Below are positions 47,901 through 58,914 of a stretch of 64,000 nt of DNA, in pieces. Made by a program: the position numbers and the translations under genes. The number at the start of each line of letters is the position of its first letter. The stretch's first letter is position 1. Source of the stretch: Acaryochloris sp. CCMEE 5410 (GTDB lineage: Bacteria; Cyanobacteriota; Cyanobacteriia; Thermosynechococcales; Thermosynechococcaceae); NCBI RefSeq assembly GCF_000238775.2, contig NZ_AFEJ02000001.1, positions 2,604,001-2,668,000 of the forward strand. Direction: 5' to 3'. Below the pieces are notes generated by a model. That model did not search any database. It saw only the letters and a program-made list of their open reading frames with translations, and was not told the DNA's origin.

Positions 47901-49573
47901 TAGGGTTTGCTGAAAAAGTAAATTGAGCTATTCCTGGCATCAAATCGTACAATCAACCCAGTTGTGACGGCCAGGGCCATATTCCTTCACTGGCCCTAGA
48001 AAGCCCCAGGCAGCCCTGGCAGCTCCATAACGCTTTCCACACCAGCAATCCCACCCAAAATGAATGATAAAAGGTGGCGGAGCCACCGCTCTAGATTCAT
48101 CACCAAGAACGTGATAGCAATCGCACTAGCAGCCGTATCCGCTAACTTCGCCATCACTCGATTCAAGCCAAATCTTCGCTTGGCCTGCCCAAACTTGCCC
48201 TCAATTGGACTCTCACCTTTTCGTCCTCCCGTGCTTGTTGCTTGAGTTGGCCCTGCACCTGGGGTCTTGTGAGTCTTCCTAACGGTGGTCCACTCAATCG
48301 GATACCTCGAGCTTTACACCATCGTCGATTAGCTCGGGTTCGATAGATTGGTCGGCATGGACTGAGAGAGGATAATGGCCAAAGCGACGATGAAAAGCTT
48401 CCACTTGATATTGAAGATGCTGGATTCATTGAACGCATCCCAGCTTAAACGTTCCAGAAACACACATCCGTTGACACAACTGAGGGATAGCTTGGCCCCA
48501 ACTCAACAGGTACTCCAGCTTTGCCTCGGACCATCGGTCGGACATGAGGCTGAGTGAGGCTGACAATACGGTCATCTACTCGACGCACGTGCTGTTGATA
48601 CATCCACTCTTGCTGTCGAAAGACTTCATGAATCACCAGCAACAGACGGTACTGTCGCCGGGACAGTCGGGACAGAGACGCTCCTAAAGCTATCAATCCA
48701 TCAATGTGGGCTAGATTCCGACGCACATAGCCCAACTGCTGACGAATCCCTTACGAATCAGCTTGCGACTCGGTTGACGTTCTTGGCAATGGCCAGATAA
48801 GCTTTGCGGGCCTTTGGCGGTAGGTGCGAGGTTTGCCCTTGAGAGACAGCATGACTTGAGCATATAAAGCATCAAGGATGGCTTCACTCGCTTTGCGGGC
48901 ATCATTGAGCAGATCTAAGTCTGTCGGATAGCGAATATCGGCTGGCGCACAGGTCGCGTCTATCAACAATTGGCCCTGGTTGGGAGGGCAGGAGGCTCAT
49001 CTTCGTCATCTTCAGGAGAAGGAGATGACTCAGGGGACATCACAACAGGAGAACCTCAGATGCGAGCACTGATTCCACGACTGCGTCGTTGACTGAGTCA
49101 GTAGCTCTAGATTCAACCGTTGGCGAAAGTGAACCAGCATGGAGGCATCAAACGGAGCACTCTCTCGATATTCACTAAACCCAGAAAGTACTGCAAGTAG
49201 GGTTCTCTCGAATCTGTTCTACGGTCTCTGCATCGGATACACCCAGTTTCTCTTTGATGATTAAGGTCCCTAAGGCCACACGAAAGGGTTTGGCAGGTGC
49301 CCCCATGGTCTGACTGAATTGCTCTGCATACTCTGACTCAAAGCTCTCCCAAGGAATCAGCTCGGCGAGTTGACCCAGCGATTCTCTTCTGATAGTTTGC
49401 CTCCGAAGGGCAAGTAGAAGTCTTAAAGGACAGTTGACCGGGGATGGACGACGATACATTGGGGTGCATGTGCAAAGGTTTGAGTATTTGAACGATTTCC
49501 TGCACTTCTCAAGGGCGCTCAACACTTGGATACACTGCAAATATTCAACCTTAGACTTTCGAAGCAAGCCCTA
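47901..49573. mobile_element. Insertion sequence, IS5/IS1182-like, ~1.67 kb
   Basis: Imperfect terminal inverted repeats match at 15 of 19 positions. The left end starts TAGGGTTTGCT at 47901 and the right end, read inward, TAGGGCTTGCT from 49573. One transposase gene lies inside on the minus strand. No clear target duplication is seen. The gap to the right (49574-49878) shows nothing else. Confidence 0.75.
47996..49459 (-). pseudogene. IS5/IS1182-family transposase, frame breaks
   Basis: The ATG at 49459 begins 'MYRRPSPVNCPF'. Segments 'QLAELIPWESFESEYAEQFS', 'FRVALGTLIIKEKLGVSDAE', 'LLIDATCAPADIRYPTDLDL', 'IVSLTQPHVRPMVRGKAG', 'IYRTRANRRWCKARGIRLSG' and 'ITFLVMNLERWLRHLLSFIL' are those of a DDE transposase of this group. 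They lie in different frames. The stop at 47996 falls just inside the left terminal repeat. Confidence 0.8.
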
Positions 49574-49878
49574 TTTATCATGTATTGTGGATTTCACTAC
49601 AAAGCTTTAAAGCTAGCGATAGAATTGACGCGGCATCCCACAAAGGGGAAGTTGCATAAATAAGAGACCGAGCGATTAAAGTCTTGAGGATCCACTTTTA
49701 GGTTTCTGAGAGACTGGCACAACTCAGCCACCGCTGATTTTTGAAGAGATAAGATGTGGATTTAGCAAAAATCATCCAAATGAGTCTTGTTCTGTAGGAT
49801 ATTGGAGAGACCCACCCTGCTCTTCGAGCATTCCTCCCAGGAAGGATGGGACGTCCTATGTGACTCAGGAGTGTATCT

Positions 49879-50338
49879 ATGCCTCACTTAGTCAAAGCCT
49901 CCACGATTCAAGAGTCCCCGAACAACATTTTCAACATCCTTTAAACTCTAATGCGGTACGACACACTAATCGATTGGGGACTGGGTGGGACTTGAACGGC
50001 TGGGAGTTCATCTGGTTAGAGTAGAGCCGGGTCGGGACACCACGCAGTTTCACTACCATCATCAAGAAGAAGAATTTGTTATGTCCTTTCGGGAAAAGGG
50101 ATTGCCGAGATTGGCAATGCTTCATATGAAGTTGGTCCAGGCGACTTTATGGGATTTACAGCACCTTCCCAGCCCCATAGCTTGTCTAATCCTTTGACCA
50201 AGACTTGGTCTATTTGATGGGGGAGAACGACGCTCTGTCGATATCTGTGACTATCCCAAATTGCAGCAGCGGTTAATTCGTAGCGGTGAAGACCGTCAAC
50301 TCTACAACTGTGATGATCTGCAGCAATTTAGGATCTAA
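49879..50338 (+). pseudogene. Cupin-domain protein, frame breaks
   Basis: Segments 'MPHLVKASTIQESP', 'LGVHLVRVEPGRDTTQFHYH' with 'HHQEEEFVYVLSGKG', 'VGPGDFMGFTAPSQPHSL' and 'MGGERRSVDICDYPKL' make a ~153-residue single cupin. The metal motif G(X)5HXH(X)3,4E is present. Homologues are often annotated as transcription-factor-like or sugar-binding cupins. The stop overlaps the comEC start (TAAATG). Confidence 0.72.
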
Positions 50339-52605
50339 ATGCAGGCGTTGAATGGGGCCATTCTCTGTATCGCCTGGATAGTCGGCTTACTCTCTACGGC
50401 TCATCCTTATGGCTGGGTAGGGTTGATGGGCTTAGGGCTGGGGCTAATGGGAATACGAGTGCTTAGCTTACGAACACCCTGGCCGCTTCTTTATCCCTGG
50501 CGACGAGGCCCAAGGGTTGCCTTTTGGCTATTGGCTTTAGCCATCGCATTATTGCGAGCCTATATTTCTTCGTCCGCACCCCAACTCCAGGCTCAAGAGA
50601 TATCAGTCGAATCGTCTCTGAAGTCTCGCGATCGCCCGTGACGGTTACAGGCAAAGTCAAACCATGCCTCGCCTGACACGGAGTCAAACCGTTCAGTTTC
50701 AGCTTCAGGCGTTAAAACTACAAGCAAAGCCAATTCAAAAAACGGTTCGTGGCTTACTCTATGTATCCTTGCCTCCAAAGCAGGGGCAAGAACTGCATCC
50801 AGGACAGCGATTGGAAATTTCTGGCTATCTATACAAGCCTCGTCGCTCCACTACACCCCAAGGCTTTGATTTTGAAGATTACCTCACTCGTTCCGGTATT
50901 TCGCAGGTTTGCGAGGTAAAACTGCTACAGTCAAGCAGTCTAGAGGAACTGGGGCGGATGGGCAGTTCGGCAGCGCATTGTGCGATCGCACGCCCGATTC
51001 CTGGGACCCGAAAAGGTGCGTTAGTCAGCGCCATGGTCTTGGGCCATCGTCGGGTTGATTTACCGTTCGATCTCCGCAATCGCTTTGTCAAAGTCGGTTT
51101 GGCTCATGCCCTAGCCGCGTCAGGATTCCATGTTTCTATCATTCTTGCAGGACTGTTAAAGATCACGGGTCGTCTATCGTCTCGAACTCAACTGTTCACC
51201 GGGCTGATCGGCTTAATCCTGTTTATCTTCTTGAGTGGATTTGAGCCCTCGGTTTCCCGTGCAGTCTTAATGGGGATGGCAGGTCTGGCTGCCGTTGCGG
51301 CCAACCAGAAGTTAAATCCAGTGGGCGTATTGCTGGTCGTGGCTGTGGGGCTGCTCGTTATCCAACCCCAATGGATCTGGGATTTGGGTTCCAACTCAGC
51401 TTCCTCGCCACTTTGGGACTGATTGTGACGGTGCCACCCTTAACTCACAAACTGGATTGGTTACCGCCTGCGTTCGCATCCCTATTCGCGGTGCCTATCG
51501 CCGCTATGTTGTGGACCTTGCCCTTACAGCTCTATCAGTTTGGAATCGCCCCGATTTATTGTTTGCTGGCCAATATTTGCACAACGCCGCTGCTGATTCT
51601 GCTGACGGCAGGTGGATTTGCAGCGGTATCGTAGCGGTGGTGTGGCCTTTGGCAGGGGGGCTATTGGCTTGGCTGCTGGCAATACCGACTCAAGGACTGA
51701 TTTGGCTGGTCACTCAGATCAGCCAGTTACCGGGAGCCTCCTTAACCTTGGGCATGATCTCCATTGGGCAGTTGGTAGTGCTCTATGGGCTGCTGGTGTC
51801 GGCTTGGCTCTTACCCATTTGGCAGCAGCGCCTACCGCTATTGATAACCTTGGCCTTGGGTATCATCATTCTGCCCATTTGGCATCATCAAGTCCATCGC
51901 TTCCAAATCACGATTTTTGACCGGGCCACACCCCCGATGATGGTGATCCAGCAACCCAGATCGACGCTGGTATTGAATAGTGGCGATCGCAACACCGCAT
52001 CACAAACCCTCGTTCCTTTTTTACAACGCCAGGGCATTGATCAAGTGGATCTGGCCTTAGCCACAGACTTACGATCTCGCTGGAGAGACGGATGGCCCGC
52101 GTTACTCCAGCAGGTCTCCCTAAAGAAGTTGATTCCCATCTCTGTAACCAACAACACCGCACTACAAGAGCAACTTCTTGGATCTCAGGTCCAACCGGAA
52201 AAGCTACGTTTCCTTCAAGTCGGTGAGCAACTGGTTCAAGACCAAACTCAAATTAGCGTCTTGCGTCACCAACCGACTCTGTTGCAGTTCACTATCAATC
52301 AACAAAACTGGCTGATGGTTTCGGGTAGGTATCAAGGATTATTACCTTGGCTGCAAACGGCCCAAGTCCCCTCGCCGCAAGTGCTATGGTGGTCCACACA
52401 AGTTGATCTAGAAGCGATTCACCACTTGCAACCTAAAGTTCTTATTCTCACGTCTCGCAATATTGATGCCGAAAGCTTGAGCCAGTTAGAACGCCGAATC
52501 TCCAAAGTTTATTGGACGCCCAGAGATGGGGCAGTGCAGTGGACTCGCGATCGTGGTTTTGAATCCACCTTCCCCCTTAGTGAAAATCCGGCTTCTCCCC
52601 TGTAG
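50339..52605 (+). pseudogene. comEC: ComEC/Rec2 DNA-uptake channel, frame breaks
   Basis: About 755 residues when rejoined. N-terminal membrane helices and the DUF4131-like domain end near 50940. The competence domain follows with 'GLAHALAASGFHVSIILAGL', 'FLSGFEPSVSRAVLMGMAGL' and 'WDLGFQLSFLATLGLIV'. The C-terminal part (from ~51900) is a metallo-beta-lactamase-like domain lacking the usual HXHXDH motif. ComEC forms the inner-membrane channel for single-stranded DNA in natural transformation. The start at 50339 overlaps the cupin stop. Confidence 0.85.
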
Positions 52606-52640
52606 AATAGGCGTTAGACTAAACCAAAATCACCAACCTG

Positions 52641-52727
52641 GAGAGGTGGCAGAGTGGTTGAATGCGGCAGACTCGAAATCTGTTTTAGGGTCAAACCTAA
52701 CGGGGGTTCGAATCCCCCCCTCTCCGT
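52641..52727 (+). tRNA. tRNA-Ser (CGA)
   Basis: The 87-base unit has acceptor GGAGAGG/CCTCTCC, discriminator G73, anticodon stem GCAGA/TCTGT with loop CTCGAAA (anticodon CGA), the long variable arm expected for serine, and T arm GGGGG/CCCCC. CCA is not encoded. It reads TCG codons. Confidence 0.95.
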
Positions 52728-52761
52728 TTAATTAAGATACCGCCAGCAAGCGGCTTTAATG

Positions 52762-55703
52762 CTATTTGGCTTCCATCCAGTTGGCCCCAGTATGGACTTC
52801 AGCTACCAAGGGGATGCTGAGGGGAGCGCTGTTTCCATGGTGGTTTGATTTGCGATCGCACATCGTCCACCTCATCTACAGGGACTTCCAACACTAATTC
52901 ATCATGGACCTGCATCAGCAGTCGACTCTTATAGGGTTCAAGAGCAGCCTGGAGTTGAACCATGGCAATTTAATCAAGTCAGCACTAGAACCTTGGATGG
53001 AGCATTGGCTGCTGCCCTCAGCAGACCTCGATCATAGCTACTCATTTTGATATCACTGAGATCGACTTCTGCTAACTCTTCTAGAGCTTTACCGCGATAT
53101 TTTTTCAGACTCCGACTATCAAACTCAAAATAGCGTCGGCGTCCAAGAATCGTTTCCACATAGCCTTGGCTCACCGCTTCTCGCTCCATCCGCTGCAAAT
53201 AGGCAAAAACCTCTGGATAGCGATCGTAAAACCGCTGAATAAAGTCTTTGGCCTCGCCATATTTAACCCCAGCCTCACGGGCAAATCGATGGGTCCCATG
53301 CCATAGATAACACCAAAGTTGATAATCTTCGCTAGCCTTCGTTCCTCGGCTGCAATTTCATCTTTTCCAACAGCAATTGAGCCGTCAGAGAGTGAACATC
53401 CTGACCATTCCGATAGGCATCTAATAGCCGTGGCTCTTGGCTGAGGTGGGCAAGGATCCGCAGCTCAATTTGGGAATAATCCGCTGCCATCAGGATCCAG
53501 CTCGATTCGGGAATAAATGCAGCTCGGATTTGACGGCTAAATTCAGTCCGTATCGGAATATTCTGCAAGTTGGGATTCGAGGAAGACAGGCGTCCCGTCG
53601 CGGTCACCGCCTGATTAAAGTCCGTATGGATACGATGGGTATCTTCTCTGACCAAGGTGGGTAAGGCATCCACATAGGTAGATTTGAGTTTGGCTAAGGT
53701 TCGATACTCCAACAGCACATCGATAATCGGATGATCACCCTGCAGTTTTTCCAAAGTGGCGGCATCCGTAGAGTAGCCCAGCTTGGTCTTGCGGGACTTC
53801 TTAACATCCAGCTCTAGGCGGCCAAATAGGATTTCACTCAACTGCTTAGGGGAGCCTAAATTGAAGATTTCTCCGGCTAGCTCATACGCCCCGGCCTCCA
53901 AGCGCTGGAGATCCGCCTCTAATTGGGTAGAGAGGGTTTGCAAATAGTCTTGGTCAATGCGGACACCCGACGTTTCCATCACCGCCAACACCGCTTCCAA
54001 AGGCAGCTCTACTTCCTGGAAGAGGCCATATAGGGAGGGAATTGCAGCCAGTTCAGCTTCCAGCTTCTCCCTCAGCTGATAGGTGGTGAATACATCCAAG
54101 CCGCAATATTCTGCCACTTGAGAAATGGATAAGTCAGCAATGGTTTGCCCCTTTTTGACCAATTCCTTATAGCTTTTGCCGTTATTTGCAGATAATTTCG
54201 AGAGAGATCCGTCAGGTTATGGCTACGTTCTGGATTTAGCACATAACTAGCCAGCATCGTGTCAAAGACAACCCCTGAAGATGAATTCCCTGGAACTGGA
54301 ATACCAACCGATCAAATTTGGCATTTTGGAGCACCTTGGGATAAGCATCACTTTCTAAAATGGGGCGTAACCCTTCCAGGGCCGTCGCAAGCTCTAAGTT
54401 GTCACCCTCTTTATGGCCGACTGGAATATAGGCAATCGCCTGTTCATCCCCCTGCCAGCAACAGCCAATACCAACGAGATGGGCATCTCGGGGGAAAGGC
54501 TATCGGTCTCTGTATCCCAGGCCACAGGACGGTTGACATCGGTGCACGCTTCCAAAATCGTGATTAACTCTTTCAACTTGGCCGGCGTATCCACAATTCG
54601 AGGGACCAGTTGAGGAGGTGGCGGCGTTTGAGCAGCCTCCGTATCTTCAGCACTAAAAAACCAGGTGTCATCTCCATCGTCTGTAACCGGAGACGCGGTA
54701 GGGGCAGGTGGGGCGATGGCTTCTCCCCCAAACTGCTTTGTAACTGGTTAATTTGGCGCAGGAAAGACTGAAATTCTAGCTTCTCCAGCACAGGAGACAC
54801 CTTATCCGAGGTGAAGCCTTTGAGTTCAAAGTCTTTTGGCCCCACCTTTAAAGGCACATCCAAGACAATACGAGCCATAAATTGAGAATGATAGGCAGCC
54901 TCTTTGCCCGTGATCAGTTTTTTCTGAACAGCTCCTTTAATTTGATCAACCGAGGCATAGATATTATCGAGGGTGCCATACTCCGTCAGCAGCTTAACGG
55001 CAGTTTTATCGCCAATCCCCTTCACCCCCGGAATATTATCGGACGAGTCTCCACAAAGCGCCTTGTAATCGACAATCTGCTCAACCATGACGCCCATCTT
55101 TTCTTGGACTTCGGTGGGGCCAAATGACCCTGGTGGGGCTCCACTCCGAGAGGCAGCACTATAGATATTGCTCATATAGAGAATACGAACCCGATCGTCA
55201 GGCTGAACCAGCTGAAATAAATCGCGATCGCCACTGAGGATCTTCACCTTAAAGCCTTGCTGACTCGCCTGATAGGCCAACGTGCCTAGCACATCATCCG
55301 CTTCATACCCCGGCTCAACCACAATGGGCAAATCCATAGCGGTCAAAAGCTCTTGCAAATTTTCTAGATCTGGGATGAAGTCCTCGGGGGTTTCGGCTCG
55401 GTTGGCTTTATAGGTTTCATCGGCTTTATGGCGAAAGGTCGGTCCCCCCAAGTCAAAGGCGATGGCTAAATAATGGGGTTTTTCGGTCTTCAGTAAATCC
55501 AGTAGGTTCTTAAGAAACCCATAACAGACACTCGTGGGAATCCCTGTAGAGGTTCGTAATCCGCCTTCTCGGCCTTTAGCAAAAGCATAGTAAGCCCGAA
55601 AAGCCAGGGAATGTCCGTCAACCAAAACCAGGGTGGGTTTGGAGTCTGCGCTTGCGGAAGACTGAAGTGCAGCGGGTGCTGGGGAAGTAGAGGTGGGAGT
55701 CAT
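52762..55703 (-). pseudogene. polA: DNA polymerase I, frame breaks in the 3' two-thirds
   Basis: The 5'-3' exonuclease domain is intact (55703 to ~54740: 'LVLVDGHSLAFRAYYAF', 'GYEADDVLGTLA', 'GDSSDNIPGVKGIGDKTA'). The 3'-5' exonuclease-like domain ('PVAWDTETDSL', 'EYCGLDVFTTYQLREKLEAE') and the polymerase domain follow in shifted frames ('TGRLSSSNPNLQNIPIRTEF', 'LMAADYSQIELRILAHLS', 'TILGRRRYF', 'VHTGANWMEAK'). One break near 54175 is a missing A in a run. Total length fits a ~980-residue PolA. Pol I is rarely dispensable, so error is favoured. Confidence 0.9.
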
Positions 55704-55891
55704 GACCCTATTGTACGGATTTACAAGGCTTTATCCGTGATAGACAAGACTTTCCACACGATTCCTCATGCAACTCAGCACCTCGCCGCTCACGCAAATG
55801 GGTCAGAGGAAAAACTGTTATGGGGAACAATAGGCTCAGCCTATGGCATTTCGTCACTTTCACAGCCCTATTCCCATCACAGCGAGCAACA

Positions 55892-56182
55892 ATGACCCAA
55901 CACAACCGTCTCACATATCTTGGCAGTCTAATGTTTGCTTCCTTACTCCTGATCAGCTGCCAAAATAAAGAGCTGGTTACCCAGGAGCAATACAAACAGC
56001 TCCAGTTAAATATGTCCTATGAAGACGTCAAGAAAATTATGGGCAGTCCCGGAAAGGTAAAGAAGTTTCCAGGACAACCCTCCACAGAAACAACCTACGT
56101 CTGGCAACAAAAAGATTCTTCTTACCGCATTCTCGTAACGCTCAAAGATGGAAAAGTCGGCAGTCTAGTGGATATCAAGTGA
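55892..56182 (+). CDS. Small BamE/SmpA-like lipoprotein
   Basis: The ATG at 55892 gives 96 residues with a lipobox (LLISC at ~19-23). The mature part 'LVTQEQYKQLQLNMSYEDVK' followed by 'MGSPGKV' and 'YVWQQKDSSYRILVTLKDGKV' follows the BamE-like (SmpA/OmlA) fold, with its 'G.S..EV...LG.P' helix and central strand. Homologues sit in outer-membrane assembly or act as inhibitors; the role here is unknown. It is divergent from polA. Confidence 0.7.
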   Translation: MTQHNRLTYLGSLMFASLLLISCQNKELVTQEQYKQLQLNMSYEDVKKIMGSPGKVKKFPGQPSTETTYVWQQKDSSYRILVTLKDGKVGSLVDIK

Positions 56183-56218
56183 AGCTCCAAAGACTGACAC
56201 CCCTTACTTTTCCCAGCA

Positions 56219-56590
56219 ATGACTGATAAAAAGATGGCGCTAGTCGTCCAGATTTCGGCTTCACCTTACGATACAGACTACGGCATGGCCTATGTTTACG
56301 GTTTTGATAAGGCCAAGAATTATTGTTTTTCTCTCTCAAGATTTCCTCATTCTGAGCATATTGAGGTGATGGTCGTTGACCAGTTAGTGAGTCACGTCGA
56401 TGATTTGACAATATCTGTAACTCACAATTTGATGACAGCCACGTTAGATGAAAAGACGGCTTTATTCCTGGATGGATATCATCACTATGACCTTCACTTT
56501 GAATTGACTCCTCCAGAGATGACTTGCCTCATCAATAGCCTGCAGCAAATTTTTGCTGGGAAGTCAGGATTATCGATTGATATTCCTTGA
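56219..56590 (+). CDS. Hypothetical protein
   Basis: The protein has 123 residues and no signal peptide. It is rich in aromatic residues, with 'DYGMAYVYGFDKAKNYCFSL' in the first half and 'FELTPPEMTCLINSLQQIF' at the end. I do not recognise a domain. It starts 36 bases after the small lipoprotein gene on the same strand and may be co-transcribed. Confidence 0.5.
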   Translation: MTDKKMALVVQISASPYDTDYGMAYVYGFDKAKNYCFSLSRFPHSEHIEVMVVDQLVSHVDDLTISVTHNLMTATLDEKTALFLDGYHHYDLHFELTPPEMTCLINSLQQIFAGKSGLSIDIP

Positions 56591-56593
56591 AAA

Positions 56594-56625
56594 ATGGGAG
56601 CGTTGGGCTGACACAACACTCCCAT
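56594..56625 (-). terminator. Terminator downstream of serC
   Basis: ATGGGAG (56594-56600) and CTCCCAT (56619-56625), plus four inner pairs after one mismatch. On the minus strand a TTTT run follows. It is shared with the convergent hypothetical gene that stops just before it. Confidence 0.65.
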
Positions 56626-56672
56626 CTCCGAATTTGTATAGATGTAGAAAATGAGTAGATAGCCGCGCCAGA

Positions 56673-57833
56673 TTAACCGTGACTAGCCTTCATCTGTTCG
56701 TAAGCCCAATCTAACCAAGGCGTCAAGGCTTCCAAATCTGCCGTATCGACTGTGGCTCCGCCCCAAATTCTCAGTCCTGGGGGCGCATCCCGATAAGACC
56801 CGATATCATAAGCAACCCCCTCCTTATCTAGCAAGGTCGCTAATTGCTTAGCTCCTTTGGCCTGATCTTCGGCAGAGAGAGCCGTATACCAAGGATCCAC
56901 GATTTTAAGACAGATAGACGTATTGGAGCGGGTGGTCGGATCTACGGCAAGGAAATCCACCCAATCTGTGCGGTCAACCCAGTTAGTGATTGCGGTCAGG
57001 TTTGCTTGCGATCTCGCGATCAATGCTGAGACTCCACCCAGGCTCTCCGCCCATTTCAGCCCATCCAAAGCATCTTCCACACAGAGCATAGAAGGAGTGT
57101 TGATGGTTGAACCAGTGAAAATCGCTGCATTCAGCTTGCCTTTTTTCGTTAACTGAAAAATCTTAGGGAGTGGCCACGCGGGGCTATAGGACTCTAATCG
57201 CTCGACTGCCCGAGGGCTCAAAACCAACATGCCGTGGGCCGCTTCTCCGCCCATTACCTTTTGCCAGGACCAGGTCACCACATCCAGCTTGGTCCAGGGA
57301 ATATCCATGGCAAAGGTGGCAGAAGTAGCATCCGCAATCGTGAGGCCCTGACGATTGTCTGCAATCCAGTCACCGTTGGGGACTTTGACCCCGGAGGTCG
57401 TACCGTTCCAAGTGAATACAATGTCGCGATCGCAATCCAGTTGCGACAAATCCGGCAAATGACCATATTCGGCTTTGGTAATCCGGCAATCCGGCAGTTT
57501 CAATTGCTTTTGTACATCCGTTACCCAGCCAGAGCCGAAGCTTTCCCAAGCCACCATCTCTACACCGCGAACCCCGAGAAGCGACCACATGGCAATTTCT
57601 ACCGCACCCGTATCGGAGGCGGGGACAATGCCACAGACATAGTCTTCAGGAATGCCGAGGATAGATTTCGTCCGATCAATCACCTCTTTCAGGCGGGCCT
57701 TCCCTGGACCAGACCGATGGGAGCGGCCCACCAACGCATTATTCAGGGCTTCCAGACTCCAACCAGGGCGCTTGGAGCAAGGGCCTGAAGAAAAGTAGGG
57801 ACGTTGGGGGCGTTGGCTAGGTTGGGACGTCAT
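56673..57833 (-). CDS. serC: Phosphoserine aminotransferase (SerC, Methanosarcina/alpha-proteobacterial type)
   Basis: The ATG at 57833 gives 386 residues; an in-frame GTG at 57845 is also possible. It is a PLP-dependent fold-type I (class V) enzyme. '[20 protein letters not shown]' opens the family, '[15 protein letters not shown]' the cofactor pocket, and the Schiff-base Lys is in '[16 protein letters not shown]'. '[19 protein letters not shown]' and 'LRIWGGATV' fit the SerC_2 subfamily. It makes phosphoserine from 3-phosphohydroxypyruvate. The subtype seems unusual for a cyanobacterium. Confidence 0.85.
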   Translation of the reverse strand: MTSQPSQRPQRPYFSSGPCSKRPGWSLEALNNALVGRSHRSGPGKARLKEVIDRTKSILGIPEDYVCGIVPASDTGAVEIAMWSLLGVRGVEMVAWESFGSGWVTDVQKQLKLPDCRITKAEYGHLPDLSQLDCDRDIVFTWNGTTSGVKVPNGDWIADNRQGLTIADATSATFAMDIPWTKLDVVTWSWQKVMGGEAAHGMLVLSPRAVERLESYSPAWPLPKIFQLTKKGKLNAAIFTGSTINTPSMLCVEDALDGLKWAESLGGVSALIARSQANLTAITNWVDRTDWVDFLAVDPTTRSNTSICLKIVDPWYTALSAEDQAKGAKQLATLLDKEGVAYDIGSYRDAPPGLRIWGGATVDTADLEALTPWLDWAYEQMKASHG

Positions 57834-58034
57834 ATCAAATTCCACGTTGGGGGTAGGACTATCGAAATGCAGCAGAACTTGAGTCGCTTGCCACAGGGGT
57901 TGCTAGAAGTAAATTAGTCTAAGCTGCTTCATCCGGGATCCAGCGTTCCGAATTATTTTTTTAAGATCCGGGAAGGCCCCACTAGGGCACTGGTAAACTT
58001 AAATCCTTCATTGGTCATATTCGGTTGATATCCT

Positions 58035-58253
58035 ATGCCACCAGAGAATAGTCTTAAGGATCAACGTCATCCGCAACAAGATCGCGATCGCAACACTCTG
58101 AATCGCCTGCTACGGGAAGAGCCTAATGCGCTAAATTGGGCTGAGCTGGCCCGACTCCGCATTCGCTATGCCGGATTTCCAGGGAGTCGAGACATCCAAA
58201 AGGATCTGGATAAATTACTCGAAAATGGGATGTCACCGAAGACCAACTTTTGA
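58035..58253 (+). CDS. Small hypothetical protein
   Basis: The protein has 72 residues, polar and charged. It begins MPPENSLKDQRHPQQDRDRN and has an 'WAELARLRIRYAGFPGSRDI' central helix. It sits 72 bases before sixA on the same strand and probably shares its transcript. I do not recognise a family. Confidence 0.55.
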   Translation: MPPENSLKDQRHPQQDRDRNTLNRLLREEPNALNWAELARLRIRYAGFPGSRDIQKDLDKLLENGMSPKTNF

Positions 58254-58324
58254 GAAGACCCGCGAAATCCACGCCACTCAGAAAATTTACACCGTACGGA
58301 CGAATAAAAAGAAGACTGGACCTA

Positions 58325-58828
58325 ATGGCACAGCCCCTGAAGCTCTATCTCATTCGTCATGGAATTGCCGAAGAGCGACAGCCCCATCTCCCCGATCCGC
58401 AGCGGGCCTTAACCGCTAAAGGTCGACAGAAAACCCAGAAAGTGGCCCAGCGTTTGCAGGAGCTGGGCCTCCAGTTTGATGACTTGCAGACCAGTTCCCT
58501 AGTACGCGCCTATCAGACTGCCGAGATTCTTCAACACCAAGGGCTAGTCACGACTATCCATATCTCTGATTTATTACGTCCCGACGGCAACTGGCAAGAG
58601 TGGCTCCAATGGTTACAGAACTGGCGAAACCAAGGTTTGACTCGTTTAGCCTTGGTCGGACATGAACCGAATTTGAGCACATGGGCGGAGATTTTAGTCT
58701 GGGGGCAACCCCGTCGGCAACTGGTTTTGAAGAAGGCTGGTATGATTGGACTACTCCTGCCTGAGCACCACAACCCTGTAGGGCAAAGCACCCTGTTTTG
58801 GTTGACTGCTCCAAAATTGCTGTTTTAG
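58325..58828 (+). CDS. sixA: Phosphohistidine phosphatase SixA
   Basis: The ATG at 58325 gives 167 residues; an in-frame start 75 bases upstream would add a basic tail with no homology. The histidine-phosphatase 'LYLIRHGIAEE' motif (catalytic His in RHG), 'TSSLVRAYQTAEIL' and 'ALVGHEPNLSTWAEILV' (second His) are complete. SixA dephosphorylates histidine phosphotransfer domains. It overlaps the upstream reading of gltA, but gltA itself starts 86 bases later. Confidence 0.88.
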   Translation: MAQPLKLYLIRHGIAEERQPHLPDPQRALTAKGRQKTQKVAQRLQELGLQFDDLQTSSLVRAYQTAEILQHQGLVTTIHISDLLRPDGNWQEWLQWLQNWRNQGLTRLALVGHEPNLSTWAEILVWGQPRRQLVLKKAGMIGLLLPEHHNPVGQSTLFWLTAPKLLF

Positions 58829-58914
58829 AACCCATACCCTCCTTCGCTCTGCCCAGCTCCCCCTCAGTGCTTCCAGGCGGTCGGCGATCTATCCACCTTC
58901 ATTTGAGAGACACT

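Noticed and set aside
32748-54900. Genome-decay island or prophage remnant
   Set aside because: Housekeeping genes are equally broken, losses are single bases in runs, and no phage genes are present; sequence error is simpler.
57234-57788. 184-codon open frame opposite serC
   Set aside because: Shadow of the serC coding strand with no domain or ribosome site.
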